A DNA stretch of 13,533 nucleotides from Bacteroidota bacterium (lineage in GTDB: Bacteria; Bacteroidota; Bacteroidia; NORP154), in NCBI GenBank assembly GCA_002401055.1, contig NVRZ01000058.1:1-13533 (forward strand), given 5' to 3'. The notes beneath the pieces were generated by a model. The model did not search any database. It saw only the letters and a program-made list of their open reading frames with translations, and was not told where the DNA came from. The first letter of the stretch is position 1. Each line of letters starts with the position of its first letter. A program made the translations under genes and the position numbers. Positions 1-7,304 of the stretch are shown in pieces.

Positions 1-2
1 TA

Positions 3-1214
3 AATCTCAATCTGCCGCCATCATGGATTGATATTGGAAGATTGAGTTCAGAATGGATAACAGAGAAAGAAGATTATAAGAACAGCGCATCCGATTTTTT
101 AAAAGATAAACTGAAAGATCTTCTTGCTGTAGATCACGATTACCTTAAACCGAAAGACGTTGCGTTGTTTGGCTTTGGGCGAGTAGGAAGGTTGATAGCG
201 AGAGAAATTATTGCCCAAGCAGGAAAGGGGCAGCAGTTGAGACTTAGAGCGATCATTACGCGGAGCAATTCCGACAAAGACATTATAAAAAGAGCGGAGC
301 TACTTCGGGTGGATTCAGTGCACGGATTTTTTCCCGGTACGGTGATAGAAGATCTTGAAAACAAAGCGCTTATCGTAAATGGGCATACCATCAAAATGCT
401 CGTTGCGGATAAACCTGGCCATATTGATCTTGAGGCTCACGGAATCAAAGATGCTTTACTAATTGATAACACTGGAATTGTAAGGAAAAGAGAAGAGCTG
501 AGCTGGCACCTAAATGCCAAAGGAGTTAGCAAGGTACTTCTTACGGCGCCAGGAAAAGATGATGTTCCAAATATAGTTCACGGAGTGAACCACGAAGAAT
601 TTGACCGTGACAAGGAGAACATTTACTCAGCGGCATCTTGTACGACAAATGCAATTGTGCCAATTCTTCATGTTATTGAGAACACATTAGGGATCGAAAG
701 CGGACATATTGAAACAATTCATGCGTATACCAACGATCAGAATCTTCTGGACAACTATCACAAGAAATACAGAAGAGGGCGATCAGCTGCACTGAACATG
801 GTAATTACGGAAACAGGTGCTGCGAAGGCCTGTGTCAAGGCAATTCCATCACTGGAAGGAAAACTAACGGCAAATGCTGTGAGAGTACCTACGCCAAACG
901 GTTCTCTGGCCATATTGAGCCTGAAGGTTAAAAAAGACACATCTAAAGAGGCGATAAACGATATAATAAAGCATGCAGCACTTAACGGAGATTTAGTTGA
1001 GCAAATTCAGTATTCATATTCAAACGAGACAGTTTCGAGTGATATAGTCGGTAACACTTGCGCCTCTATATTTGATGGGCCATCTACAATTGTTTCAAAT
1101 ACGGGTAAGGATATCATTCTCTACGTGTGGTACGATAATGAATACGGGTATTCTTGTCAGGTTGTTAGATTGGCCAAACACATCTCCGACGTTGTCCGAC
1201 TTAAGTACTACTAA
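3..1214 (+). CDS. gap: Glyceraldehyde-3-phosphate dehydrogenase, long form, 5'-truncated by window edge
   Basis: This cytoplasmic enzyme catalyses the reversible oxidative phosphorylation of glyceraldehyde 3-phosphate to 1,3-bisphosphoglycerate in glycolysis and gluconeogenesis. The visible 403 residues contain the dinucleotide-binding GFGRVGR (bases 171-191), the catalytic SCTTN with its cysteine codon at 639-641, the HAYTNDQ segment with the expected active-site histidine, and the C-terminal WYDNEYGYS signature. The frame is open to the left edge and contains no ATG, so the true start lies outside. The first in-frame start-like codon, TTG at 42, is unlikely to be real, because the codons before it (LPPSWIDIGRL) read as family-like protein. 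About 56 residues precede the Rossmann glycine motif, whereas classical GAPDH starts only a few residues before it. This matches the long Bacteroidota form of roughly 480 residues, as I recall it. The residues after the second beta strand (AIITRSNS) lack the aspartate typical of NAD-specific enzymes. menG follows after 20 bases. Confidence 0.95.
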   Translation, partial: NLNLPPSWIDIGRLSSEWITEKEDYKNSASDFLKDKLKDLLAVDHDYLKPKDVALFGFGRVGRLIAREIIAQAGKGQQLRLRAIITRSNSDKDIIKRAELLRVDSVHGFFPGTVIEDLENKALIVNGHTIKMLVADKPGHIDLEAHGIKDALLIDNTGIVRKREELSWHLNAKGVSKVLLTAPGKDDVPNIVHGVNHEEFDRDKENIYSAASCTTNAIVPILHVIENTLGIESGHIETIHAYTNDQNLLDNYHKKYRRGRSAALNMVITETGAAKACVKAIPSLEGKLTANAVRVPTPNGSLAILSLKVKKDTSKEAINDIIKHAALNGDLVEQIQYSYSNETVSSDIVGNTCASIFDGPSTIVSNTGKDIILYVWYDNEYGYSCQVVRLAKHISDVVRLKYY

Positions 1215-1234
1215 TAAATAGTCACACGAATTTC

Positions 1235-1960
1235 ATGGAAACTTCTCAAATGGATAAGACCAATCTATCCCGAAAGAAGGATCAAACAGCGGAGATGTTT
1301 GACAACATCTCAGGCAACTATGATTTCCTCAACCATTTCCTATCCGCGGGAATCGATATACTTTGGAGGAAAAAAGCGATTGGGAAGCTAAAGAATCATC
1401 AACCAAAGACAATTCTAGACGTCGCTACAGGGACGGCAGATCTGGCAATAGAAGCTCTGTCACTAAAGCCAGAACAAGTTACGGGAATTGACATCTCCGT
1501 AAAAATGCTAGAAGTTGGAAAAAAGAAAATTGCCACCAAAAAGTTAGAAAGCCAAATACACCTGGAAGTAGGCGACGCGGAAAACCTACCCTTTAAAGAC
1601 GAATCATTTGATGCAGTCATGTCAGCATTTGGAGTGCGAAATTTTGAAAACCTTGAGAAGGGTCTTCAAAGCATGAATAGAGTTATGAAAAAAGGTGGCA
1701 TGGTAGTCATCCTCGAGTTTTCCAAACCAAAGACATTCCCAATAAGCAGCATCTACAAACTTTATTTTAAAAGGGTACTTCCTATTATTGGGAAGGTTGT
1801 CTCAAATCACAACAGTGCGTATACGTATTTGCCTAACTCAGTAATGGAATTCCCTGATGGAGATGATTTTCTTTCAATTATGAGCTCCTGTGGATTTACT
1901 GATTGCAAAAGCCAAAGCCTTACTCTTGGTATTGCCACCATTTACACCGGCAAAAAATAG
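1235..1960 (+). CDS. ubiE: Demethylmenaquinone methyltransferase (MenG/UbiE)
   Basis: This class I SAM-dependent C-methyltransferase converts demethylmenaquinol to menaquinol, the last step of menaquinone synthesis, at the cytoplasmic face of the membrane. The 241-residue protein has the family length. The first UbiE signature is at residues 29-45 (YDFLN...DILWR). SAM motif I is DVATGTADL at 62-70, the acidic loop GIDIS at 84-88, GDAENLPF at 113-120, and the second UbiE signature RVMKKGGMVVILEFS at 149-163. The ATG at 1235 gives the usual short N-terminal lead before the first signature; an in-frame ATG five codons later cannot be excluded. No Shine-Dalgarno sequence is visible, which is normal in Bacteroidota. 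It lies 20 bases after gap with no terminator between, so co-transcription is likely. The next gene is porT, a gene order I recall from other Bacteroidota. The methyltransferase probably acts on menaquinone rather than ubiquinone, since Bacteroidota make menaquinone. Confidence 0.95.
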   Translation: METSQMDKTNLSRKKDQTAEMFDNISGNYDFLNHFLSAGIDILWRKKAIGKLKNHQPKTILDVATGTADLAIEALSLKPEQVTGIDISVKMLEVGKKKIATKKLESQIHLEVGDAENLPFKDESFDAVMSAFGVRNFENLEKGLQSMNRVMKKGGMVVILEFSKPKTFPISSIYKLYFKRVLPIIGKVVSNHNSAYTYLPNSVMEFPDGDDFLSIMSSCGFTDCKSQSLTLGIATIYTGKK

Positions 1961-2003
1961 TTTCACAATTATTTCATAGTAGATACGTTTATTAGGCAGT
2001 TAT

Positions 2004-2011
2004 TACCTTTG
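2004..2011 (+). promoter_or_regulatory. Candidate -7 promoter element of porT
   Basis: TACCTTTG matches the Bacteroidota -7 consensus TAnnTTTG exactly and ends 31 bases before the porT start codon. No clear TTG or TTTG -33 element is present at the expected distance upstream, so the call rests on the -7 match and its position in the 82-base gap after ubiE. Confidence 0.45.
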
Positions 2012-2024
2012 TATCGATCGATAC
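2011..2024. repeat. Perfect 14-base palindrome in the porT leader
   Basis: GTATCGATCGATAC is its own reverse complement. It begins on the last base of the candidate -7 element and ends 18 bases before the porT TTG start, so it would cover the transcription start and first leader bases. That is where a dimeric repressor would bind, but a palindrome of this length is expected about once by chance in a window this size. A functional role is inference only. Confidence 0.35.
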
Positions 2025-2042
2025 CTTTAAGCCACGAATATT

Positions 2043-2780
2043 TTGAGAAAAGCCCCGATAATATCATCGATATTACTGATAGTGCTAACAAGCGCTTCTG
2101 TTACTTTTGGGCAAGGGGTACGAAAATCACAGAAGAACCAAAAGTTAAAAAACCTTGAGAAATATGATAGACAGCGTATTCATTTTGGCTTTTTATTGGG
2201 AGTAAACAATGCCAATTTCATTGTAAAACCAGATCCGAATATAAAAGATCTCGATACTATTTATGTAGTGGAGTCAAAAGCGGAAAGTGGATTTACCCTG
2301 GGAATTGTTTCAAATCTTAGAATGGGGCGCTATTTTGACCTGCGATTTATTCCGGCGTTAAGCTTCTCTCAACGTAAACTTGAATACACTTTGGTAACAG
2401 ACAATCATCAATCTATAACCAAGGTGAAAACTATAGAGTCAACTTTTTTGGAGTTTCCACTTCAAATAAAATTTAAGTCGATGCGCCTAACGAACGGAAG
2501 GGCCTATGTTGTAGGCGGATGCAGATATAGCATTGACCTGGCTTCGCAAAAAGATGTGGAAAAAGAAGATGAAGAAATCGTAAAATTGAAGCGTAGTGAT
2601 TTTGCTTATGAAATAGGATTTGGTATCGATATATATCTAAAATATTTTAAACTCTCACCAGTAATAATGCTTTCCTTGGGATTGAACAACATGGTTATTA
2701 AAGAAGAGGGAAATATATTCTCAGAGTCAATTCAAGGTCTTTACTCGAAAATTTTTCAATTCGGACTTACCTTCGAATAA
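2043..2780 (+). CDS. porT: PorT-family outer-membrane beta-barrel protein (type IX secretion)
   Basis: PorT/SprT proteins are outer-membrane barrels required for type IX secretion, the Bacteroidota pathway that exports proteases, adhesins and gliding-motility adhesins. The 245-residue product begins with a signal peptide: RK, then a hydrophobic core at about residues 5-20, then a likely cleavage after VTFG or nearby. Alternating amphipathic segments follow, such as RIHFGFLLGVNNANF near 45, YFDLRFIPALSFS and FLEFPLQIKF, and the protein ends FQFGLTFE with a terminal aromatic strand, as expected for a small outer-membrane barrel. The start is TTG: an in-frame stop lies at 2028-2030, no ATG lies between, and TTG is needed to include the whole signal peptide. 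Assignment rests on the family look plus position directly after ubiE. A generic PorT-like barrel not tied to secretion is the alternative. The gene ends 2 bases before the convergent methyltransferase gene. Confidence 0.82.
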   Translation: MRKAPIISSILLIVLTSASVTFGQGVRKSQKNQKLKNLEKYDRQRIHFGFLLGVNNANFIVKPDPNIKDLDTIYVVESKAESGFTLGIVSNLRMGRYFDLRFIPALSFSQRKLEYTLVTDNHQSITKVKTIESTFLEFPLQIKFKSMRLTNGRAYVVGGCRYSIDLASQKDVEKEDEEIVKLKRSDFAYEIGFGIDIYLKYFKLSPVIMLSLGLNNMVIKEEGNIFSESIQGLYSKIFQFGLTFE

Positions 2781-2782
2781 CA

Positions 2783-3520
2783 TTAATTAACTCTGTTGAA
2801 CTCATAGCATACAATCGCTGTTGCCACGGCGGCATTCAATGATTCAGCTCCTCCAAAGGAATCTATGCCAATCTTTTTGGATATAACAGAAGACAATTCC
2901 TGCGATATTCCCTTTGACTCATTTCCAACAATTAATAGAGTATCTCCTGCTATTTGTTCCTTGTTGATGCTCTTTCCACCTACAACTAAACCGTAAATTG
3001 CAAAAGCATCCTTACAGCCCTTGACAAACGGCACAAGATCAGTGTAATGGACTTTAACCCTCGAAATTGAACCCATTGAAGCTTGAACTACTTTGGAGTT
3101 GTAGATGTCAGTACAATTCATCGAACACACAATATTTTGGACGCCAAACCAGTCCGCTGTTCTGATTATTGAGCCCATATTCCCAGGATCACTAATATTA
3201 TCAAGTACTAGGGTTAAAGCACTCAATTTTTTCGGATCAAACTCATATTTCGGAATTTCTACAAGGCATAAAACCTGGTTAGGCGTTTTAAGGCTACTCA
3301 TCCGCGTAAGTTCTTTTGAGCTCAACTCAATAGCGGGGGCCTTAGGATTGTTCTCAACCCAATCTTTTGTAGCATAAATGCTGTCTATTTTCAAATGGGA
3401 CAATTGTAAATCCGCAATCAACGTGGGTCCCTCAGCCACAAACAGTTGAAATTTATCTCTGTATTTTTTAATACTGAGTGACTTAATTTTGCTGAGGATA
3501 GATTTAGAAAGGGCAGGCAT
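2783..3520 (-). CDS. TrmH/SpoU-family RNA 2'-O-ribose methyltransferase
   Basis: SpoU-class (SPOUT, trefoil-knot) enzymes methylate the 2'-hydroxyl of a ribose in rRNA or tRNA using SAM. The 245-residue protein has an N-terminal substrate-binding part (about 20-90) and the catalytic knot. Motif 1 is LDNISDPGNMGSIIRTADW, with N114, G116 and catalytic-type R120. Motif 2 is LIVGNESKGIS at 196-206. Motif 3 is FGGAESLNAAVATAI at 222-236. In motif 3 the usual proline of the IP pair is aspartate here (IGIDSF), a mild departure. The ATG at 3518-3520 sits directly before a normal family N-terminus. The gene is convergent with porT, with 2 bases between stop codons and no room for a separate terminator. 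It diverges from tamL across an 88-base gap. The exact target (for example 23S G2251, as for RlmB, or a tRNA site) cannot be read from the sequence. Confidence 0.9.
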   Translation of the reverse strand: MPALSKSILSKIKSLSIKKYRDKFQLFVAEGPTLIADLQLSHLKIDSIYATKDWVENNPKAPAIELSSKELTRMSSLKTPNQVLCLVEIPKYEFDPKKLSALTLVLDNISDPGNMGSIIRTADWFGVQNIVCSMNCTDIYNSKVVQASMGSISRVKVHYTDLVPFVKGCKDAFAIYGLVVGGKSINKEQIAGDTLLIVGNESKGISQELSSVISKKIGIDSFGGAESLNAAVATAIVCYEFNRVN

Positions 3521-3549
3521 ATAAACTTATATTAAAAGTGCCAAGTTCG

Positions 3550-3557
3550 TAGATTTG
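3550..3557 (+). promoter_or_regulatory. Candidate -7 promoter element of tamL
   Basis: TAGATTTG matches TAnnTTTG exactly in the 88-base divergent gap and would give a leader of roughly 45 bases before the TTG start at 3609. No good -33 TTG is seen 19-21 bases upstream, so support is partial. I found no comparable element on the opposite strand for the methyltransferase gene. Confidence 0.42.
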
Positions 3558-3608
3558 TCTGTAATTTACTCAGGAGGTAAAAATACTACTATAAAACCAT
3601 AAGGAACT

Positions 3609-6026
3609 TTGAATTTCACTAACAATATAGTTGCAATAGTCTCTCTTGCAAGTATGATTACTTTGCTCTCCTGTAACCCAACGAGAAGACTATCCTCAGA
3701 CGAAAACCTGCTTGTTAAGAATGTAATTGTCAAGAAATACCATTCAGGGACTGAGTTAAAATCAAAGAAGAGAGGCAGGCTTAAAAACGACGAATCTTCT
3801 AATTACTTAAGACAGAAGCCCAATACCAAGATGCTCAAGCTTTTTCGCTTTCATCTATGGGTATACAATATCGCTGCAAGTAAGAACTTACCTGATGAAG
3901 ATAAGGCAAAGAATAAAAAACGGAACAAAAAGAAATCTAAGACCAAAAAAATAAAAAATATAGTCGGAGAGGCACCAGTTGTTGTTGATAGCAATCTTGC
4001 AGCTAAATCAGCAAGACAGATAGAAATATATCTAAACAGTAAGGGGTTTTTAAATGCATCGGTGCGCGACTCAATTGCATATCGCAAAAAAAGAAAGAAG
4101 AGAGGAGGAGGCAAATGCGTAGCCTACTATTTAGCGGACTACGGGCCCAGATTCAAAATAAACAGTATAAAGTATAAGATTGAAGAATCTAACATAGCTT
4201 TTCATGTAAGGTCAGATTCATCAAACTTCAGCCTAAAAGAAGGGATGTTTTTTGACCGAGATAAGTTGGACAAAGACAGGGATGTTATTGCACATACTTT
4301 AAGAAACAACGGGTACTATTTTTTTTCCAAAGACAATATATTTTTTGAAGCGGATAGCAGCGTTGGAAACCAGCTTATCGATATAAAGCTTGGCATTAAA
4401 AAACGTCAAGAATACAATTCAAAAGACTCCTTAATTGAAACTGATCACATAAGATATAAGATCAATAAAATTCTTATTCAGTCTCATTTCATCCGCAATT
4501 TGGAATCTCCAATATTTGATACTTTACTCTTTCAAGATTATCTTTTTGTGGAAAATGTGAATAACTTAAAAAAGGAGGATAGAAGCAAGTATATAAAGTA
4601 TCAAACTATTACTCGAAAAGTATTTTTGAAACCAGGTAATCTGTTCAAAATAGATGATTTGCAAAGCACATATCAGCATCTGGCCAGACTTCACATATAT
4701 AAGTTTATAAATATTACGTTCAATATATCTGACAAACCCGGTTTTCTTGATTGTTTTATTCAGCTTTCTCCTGTAACAAGGCAATCCTTTTCAATTGAAA
4801 CTGAAGGAACACACTCTTCCGGCGATCTTGGTATTGGAGCAAATCTGATATACAGAAACAAGAACACCTTTAAAGGAGCGGAATTGTTAGAGATCAAATT
4901 TAAAGGAGCTTTAGAAGCGCAGAAAACCCTTATCAGCACATCTGAATCCGTTGAGCCCCTTGATGTTTTCAATACATATGAAGTAGGGCCCGAAACAAAA
5001 ATCTACATTCCGAAATTTGTATTTCCGATCATATCTAAGAAAATACCCAAACGCTACGATCCAAAAACCACTTTCTCTATTGCATACAATTATCAACATC
5101 GGGCAGACTATACCAGAACCATTGCGAAAGGATCATATGCATATGAGTGGAAGGAATCAATCTTTAAGACTCATATTCTCTCTCCAATAGGAGTTAACTT
5201 AGTCAGCATTGACCCTAATTCACCCATTCTTGCAACGCTCAGCACAATCAAGAATGATTTTGTCAGAAATAGCTTCATCGATCACTTCACATCTTCCTCC
5301 AGATATAGTTTCATTTATAACAACCAAACTCTGAACCGAATTGTGAGTTTCACCTATTTCAGGGTTAATATAGAAGCAGCGGGAAATACGCTCAGGGCTT
5401 TAAGTAAAGCATTCAATGCTCCTTTGGATACGGCAACAGGTAACTACGAATTGTTCAGTATTCAGTTCTCGCAATATGTCCTTATCGATTTTGATTTTAG
5501 AAGGTACTCGGTAATTAATGAACATACTAAGCTGGTAAGTCGATTTGCGGCAGGCCTAGGTTTACCCTATGGGAACTCAACAGTAATGCCGTTTGAGAAG
5601 AGTTATTTTGCTGGTGGGGCCAATGGGCTTCGCGGATGGCAGGCCCGCGATTTAGGCCCTGGCTCCTTTGTGGGACCCAACAATTTTGACCAAATTGGTG
5701 ACATTCGCCTGGAGGCAAATCTTGAAACTAGATTTGAAATAATCAGCATTTTTGAAGGAGCGGCCTTTGTAGACGCAGGTAATATTTGGCTAACGCAAGA
5801 AGACGAAGAACGACCTGGGGCTCTTTTTGAATTTGAAGATTTCTTAAGTGAAATTGCGGTGGATGCAGGACTTGGATTGCGGCTTAATTTTAATTTTTTT
5901 ATAATAAGATTAGACGCAGCCGTACCCGTTACAAGTCCATCGAATGCATATGGAAAGCGTTGGGTACTTGGCAACTCAAAAACCGAAGATATTAACTACA
6001 ATATTGGAATTGGTTACCCGTTTTAA
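3609..6026 (+). CDS. tamL: Omp85-family outer-membrane assembly lipoprotein, probably TamL
   Basis: This is a large outer-membrane protein of the BamA/TamA class, with periplasmic POTRA domains followed by a 16-strand-type barrel. TamL is the lipid-anchored Bacteroidota relative of TamA. Residues 1-22 form a lipoprotein signal with a hydrophobic stretch from residue 7 and lipobox LLSC, giving acylated Cys22. POTRA-like segments occupy roughly 120-390 (for example QIEIYLNSKGFLNASV). The barrel follows, with the Omp85 loop motif as GGANGLRGWQ (LRGW in place of VRGF) near residue 670 and a terminal strand ending IGIGYPF. The TTG start at 3609 is chosen because an in-frame stop lies at 3600-3602 and the next ATG (codon 16) would remove most of the signal peptide. 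AAGGA at 3601-3605 is a weak ribosome site. Residues 99-117 are extremely lysine-rich and a second basic patch covers 159-169. BamA itself is the alternative, but the lipobox favours TamL. Confidence 0.86.
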   Translation: MNFTNNIVAIVSLASMITLLSCNPTRRLSSDENLLVKNVIVKKYHSGTELKSKKRGRLKNDESSNYLRQKPNTKMLKLFRFHLWVYNIAASKNLPDEDKAKNKKRNKKKSKTKKIKNIVGEAPVVVDSNLAAKSARQIEIYLNSKGFLNASVRDSIAYRKKRKKRGGGKCVAYYLADYGPRFKINSIKYKIEESNIAFHVRSDSSNFSLKEGMFFDRDKLDKDRDVIAHTLRNNGYYFFSKDNIFFEADSSVGNQLIDIKLGIKKRQEYNSKDSLIETDHIRYKINKILIQSHFIRNLESPIFDTLLFQDYLFVENVNNLKKEDRSKYIKYQTITRKVFLKPGNLFKIDDLQSTYQHLARLHIYKFINITFNISDKPGFLDCFIQLSPVTRQSFSIETEGTHSSGDLGIGANLIYRNKNTFKGAELLEIKFKGALEAQKTLISTSESVEPLDVFNTYEVGPETKIYIPKFVFPIISKKIPKRYDPKTTFSIAYNYQHRADYTRTIAKGSYAYEWKESIFKTHILSPIGVNLVSIDPNSPILATLSTIKNDFVRNSFIDHFTSSSRYSFIYNNQTLNRIVSFTYFRVNIEAAGNTLRALSKAFNAPLDTATGNYELFSIQFSQYVLIDFDFRRYSVINEHTKLVSRFAAGLGLPYGNSTVMPFEKSYFAGGANGLRGWQARDLGPGSFVGPNNFDQIGDIRLEANLETRFEIISIFEGAAFVDAGNIWLTQEDEERPGALFEFEDFLSEIAVDAGLGLRLNFNFFIIRLDAAVPVTSPSNAYGKRWVLGNSKTEDINYNIGIGYPF

Positions 6027-6052
6027 TATACCTGGCATACTGCGTTTTTTAC

Positions 6053-6060
6053 TAAATTTG
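6053..6060 (+). promoter_or_regulatory. Candidate -7 promoter element of fbaB
   Basis: TAAATTTG matches TAnnTTTG in the 71-base gap after tamL, giving a leader of about 30 bases before the ATG at 6098. The closest -33 candidate is CTGG at 6032-6035, about 18 bases upstream, which matches TTTG poorly. Confidence 0.5.
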
Positions 6061-6097
6061 CCCAAATTCGTAAACGCATAATCAATAACTTTTAACT

Positions 6098-7174
6098 ATG
6101 GCTGCAAGCACCGTTTCATCAGTAGGCAAGATTGAAGAAATACTTGGAGATCAAGCTTCTTCTTTATTGGGACATGAATGTAAAACCATTCCCAAAGAAC
6201 ACTTACATCTTCCCGGACCAGACTTTATCGATAGGTCTTACAAGGACACCAACAGAAACGCGCAAGTGTTGCGAAGCTTAGGCAGTATTTTTAATCATGG
6301 ACGTCTTGCAGGAACGGGCTATGTATCCATTCTGCCTGTAGATCAGGGAATTGAGCATTCCGCTGGAGCATCGTTTGCTCCCAATCCAATTTATTTTGAC
6401 CCTGAAAACATTATTAAGCTCGCAATTGATGGAGGCTGCAATGCTGTGGCATCAACGTTTGGAGTACTTGCCTCATGCTCGAGAAAATACGCCCATAAAA
6501 TTCCATTTATAGTAAAGATCAATCACAACGAATTACTTACCTACCCGAATGACTACGATCAAATTTTATTTGGTTCGGTGGAAGAGGCCTGGAATTTAGG
6601 AGCAGCGGCAGTTGGGGCAACTATTTACTTCGGATCTGAAGAATCTGGCGATCAAATTGTAGAGATTGCTCAATGCTTTGAACGAGCACATGAACTGGGT
6701 ATGGCAACTATTCTTTGGTGTTATCTTAGAAATTCCGGATTTAAGAAAGATGGTGAGGATTATCATGGTGCAGCCGATCTCACGGGTCAGGCAAATCATA
6801 TTGGCGTAACCATCCAGGCGGACATCATAAAACAAAAATTAGCGACCAACAATAATGGTTATACAAACATAGGATTCGGAAAAACACATGATAAAGTTTA
6901 CTCGGAACTATCTTCAGATCATCCTATTGATCTTTGCCGATACCAATTGGCAAATTGCTACATGGGAAGAGCAGGGTTAATAAACTCTGGAGGCGCTTCC
7001 AGCGGTGCATCTGACTTAAAGAACGCTGTTGCCACGGCTGTAATAAACAAAAGAGCGGGAGGAACAGGCTTGATTTCTGGAAGGAAGTCGTTTCAAAAGC
7101 CCATGTCTGAAGGCATAGAATTGCTAAATTCTATACAAGATGTATATTTGTCGGAGGACATCAAAATAGCCTAG
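6098..7174 (+). CDS. fbaB: Class I fructose-bisphosphate aldolase (FbaB/DhnA type)
   Basis: This cytoplasmic Schiff-base aldolase cleaves or forms fructose 1,6-bisphosphate from dihydroxyacetone phosphate and glyceraldehyde 3-phosphate. At 358 residues it fits the FbaB/DhnA family (E. coli FbaB is about 350). Visible family segments are PVDQGIEHS at 80-88, with the conserved aspartate D82, then [16 protein letters not shown] from 140, and [10 protein letters not shown] at 205-214. ADIIKQK at 241-247 follows; its first lysine, K245, is the likely Schiff-base residue by analogy with the DeoC/DhnA barrel. The phosphate-binding end of the barrel is INSGGASSG and [10 protein letters not shown] (321-330). 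The ATG at 6098 gives the expected N-terminus, and no Shine-Dalgarno sequence is visible. It sits between tamL and accD with its own candidate promoter and so is probably separately transcribed. With gap near the left edge, two glycolytic/gluconeogenic enzymes fall in this window, although they are about 5 kb apart. Confidence 0.94.
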   Translation: MAASTVSSVGKIEEILGDQASSLLGHECKTIPKEHLHLPGPDFIDRSYKDTNRNAQVLRSLGSIFNHGRLAGTGYVSILPVDQGIEHSAGASFAPNPIYFDPENIIKLAIDGGCNAVASTFGVLASCSRKYAHKIPFIVKINHNELLTYPNDYDQILFGSVEEAWNLGAAAVGATIYFGSEESGDQIVEIAQCFERAHELGMATILWCYLRNSGFKKDGEDYHGAADLTGQANHIGVTIQADIIKQKLATNNNGYTNIGFGKTHDKVYSELSSDHPIDLCRYQLANCYMGRAGLINSGGASSGASDLKNAVATAVINKRAGGTGLISGRKSFQKPMSEGIELLNSIQDVYLSEDIKIA

Positions 7175-7197
7175 TTTGATTTGAAATTGATGAATAA

Positions 7198-7240
7198 AGA
7201 TTTATGATTACAGTTCGTTGTATACTGAAGACATAAATCT
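7198..7240 (+). other. Hairpin-forming element between fbaB and accD
   Basis: A 9-base inverted repeat (AGATTTATG at 7198-7206, CATAAATCT at 7232-7240) encloses a second 4-base pairing (CAGT at 7211-7214 with ACTG at 7224-7227). The internal loop is a symmetric 4 by 4 and the terminal loop is 9 bases. It lies 24 bases after the fbaB stop and 64 before accD. It is AT-rich and no T-run follows, so it is not a textbook terminator. It could be an RNA-stability or attenuation element, or chance in AT-rich DNA. The rest of this 130-base gap shows no clear TAnnTTTG promoter for accD. Confidence 0.35.
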
Positions 7241-7304
7241 AATCCAACATCTATTTTCACAATTTCATAATCTATAATCCTAATCATCAATCGCAGATAT
7301 ACAA

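Noticed and set aside
42..44. TTG as the start codon of GAPDH
   Set aside because: The in-frame sequence upstream is open to the window edge and reads as conserved protein, so the gene simply begins outside.
4098..4176. AGGAGGAGG followed by ATG inside tamL, opening a 20-codon frame
   Set aside because: The purine run encodes Arg-Gly-Gly-Gly in tamL, the small frame ends quickly, and this phylum rarely relies on Shine-Dalgarno pairing.
5603..5974. 123-residue open frame on the minus strand within tamL
   Set aside because: It lies wholly inside a well-supported coding region, has no family look, and is a shadow of the opposite strand.
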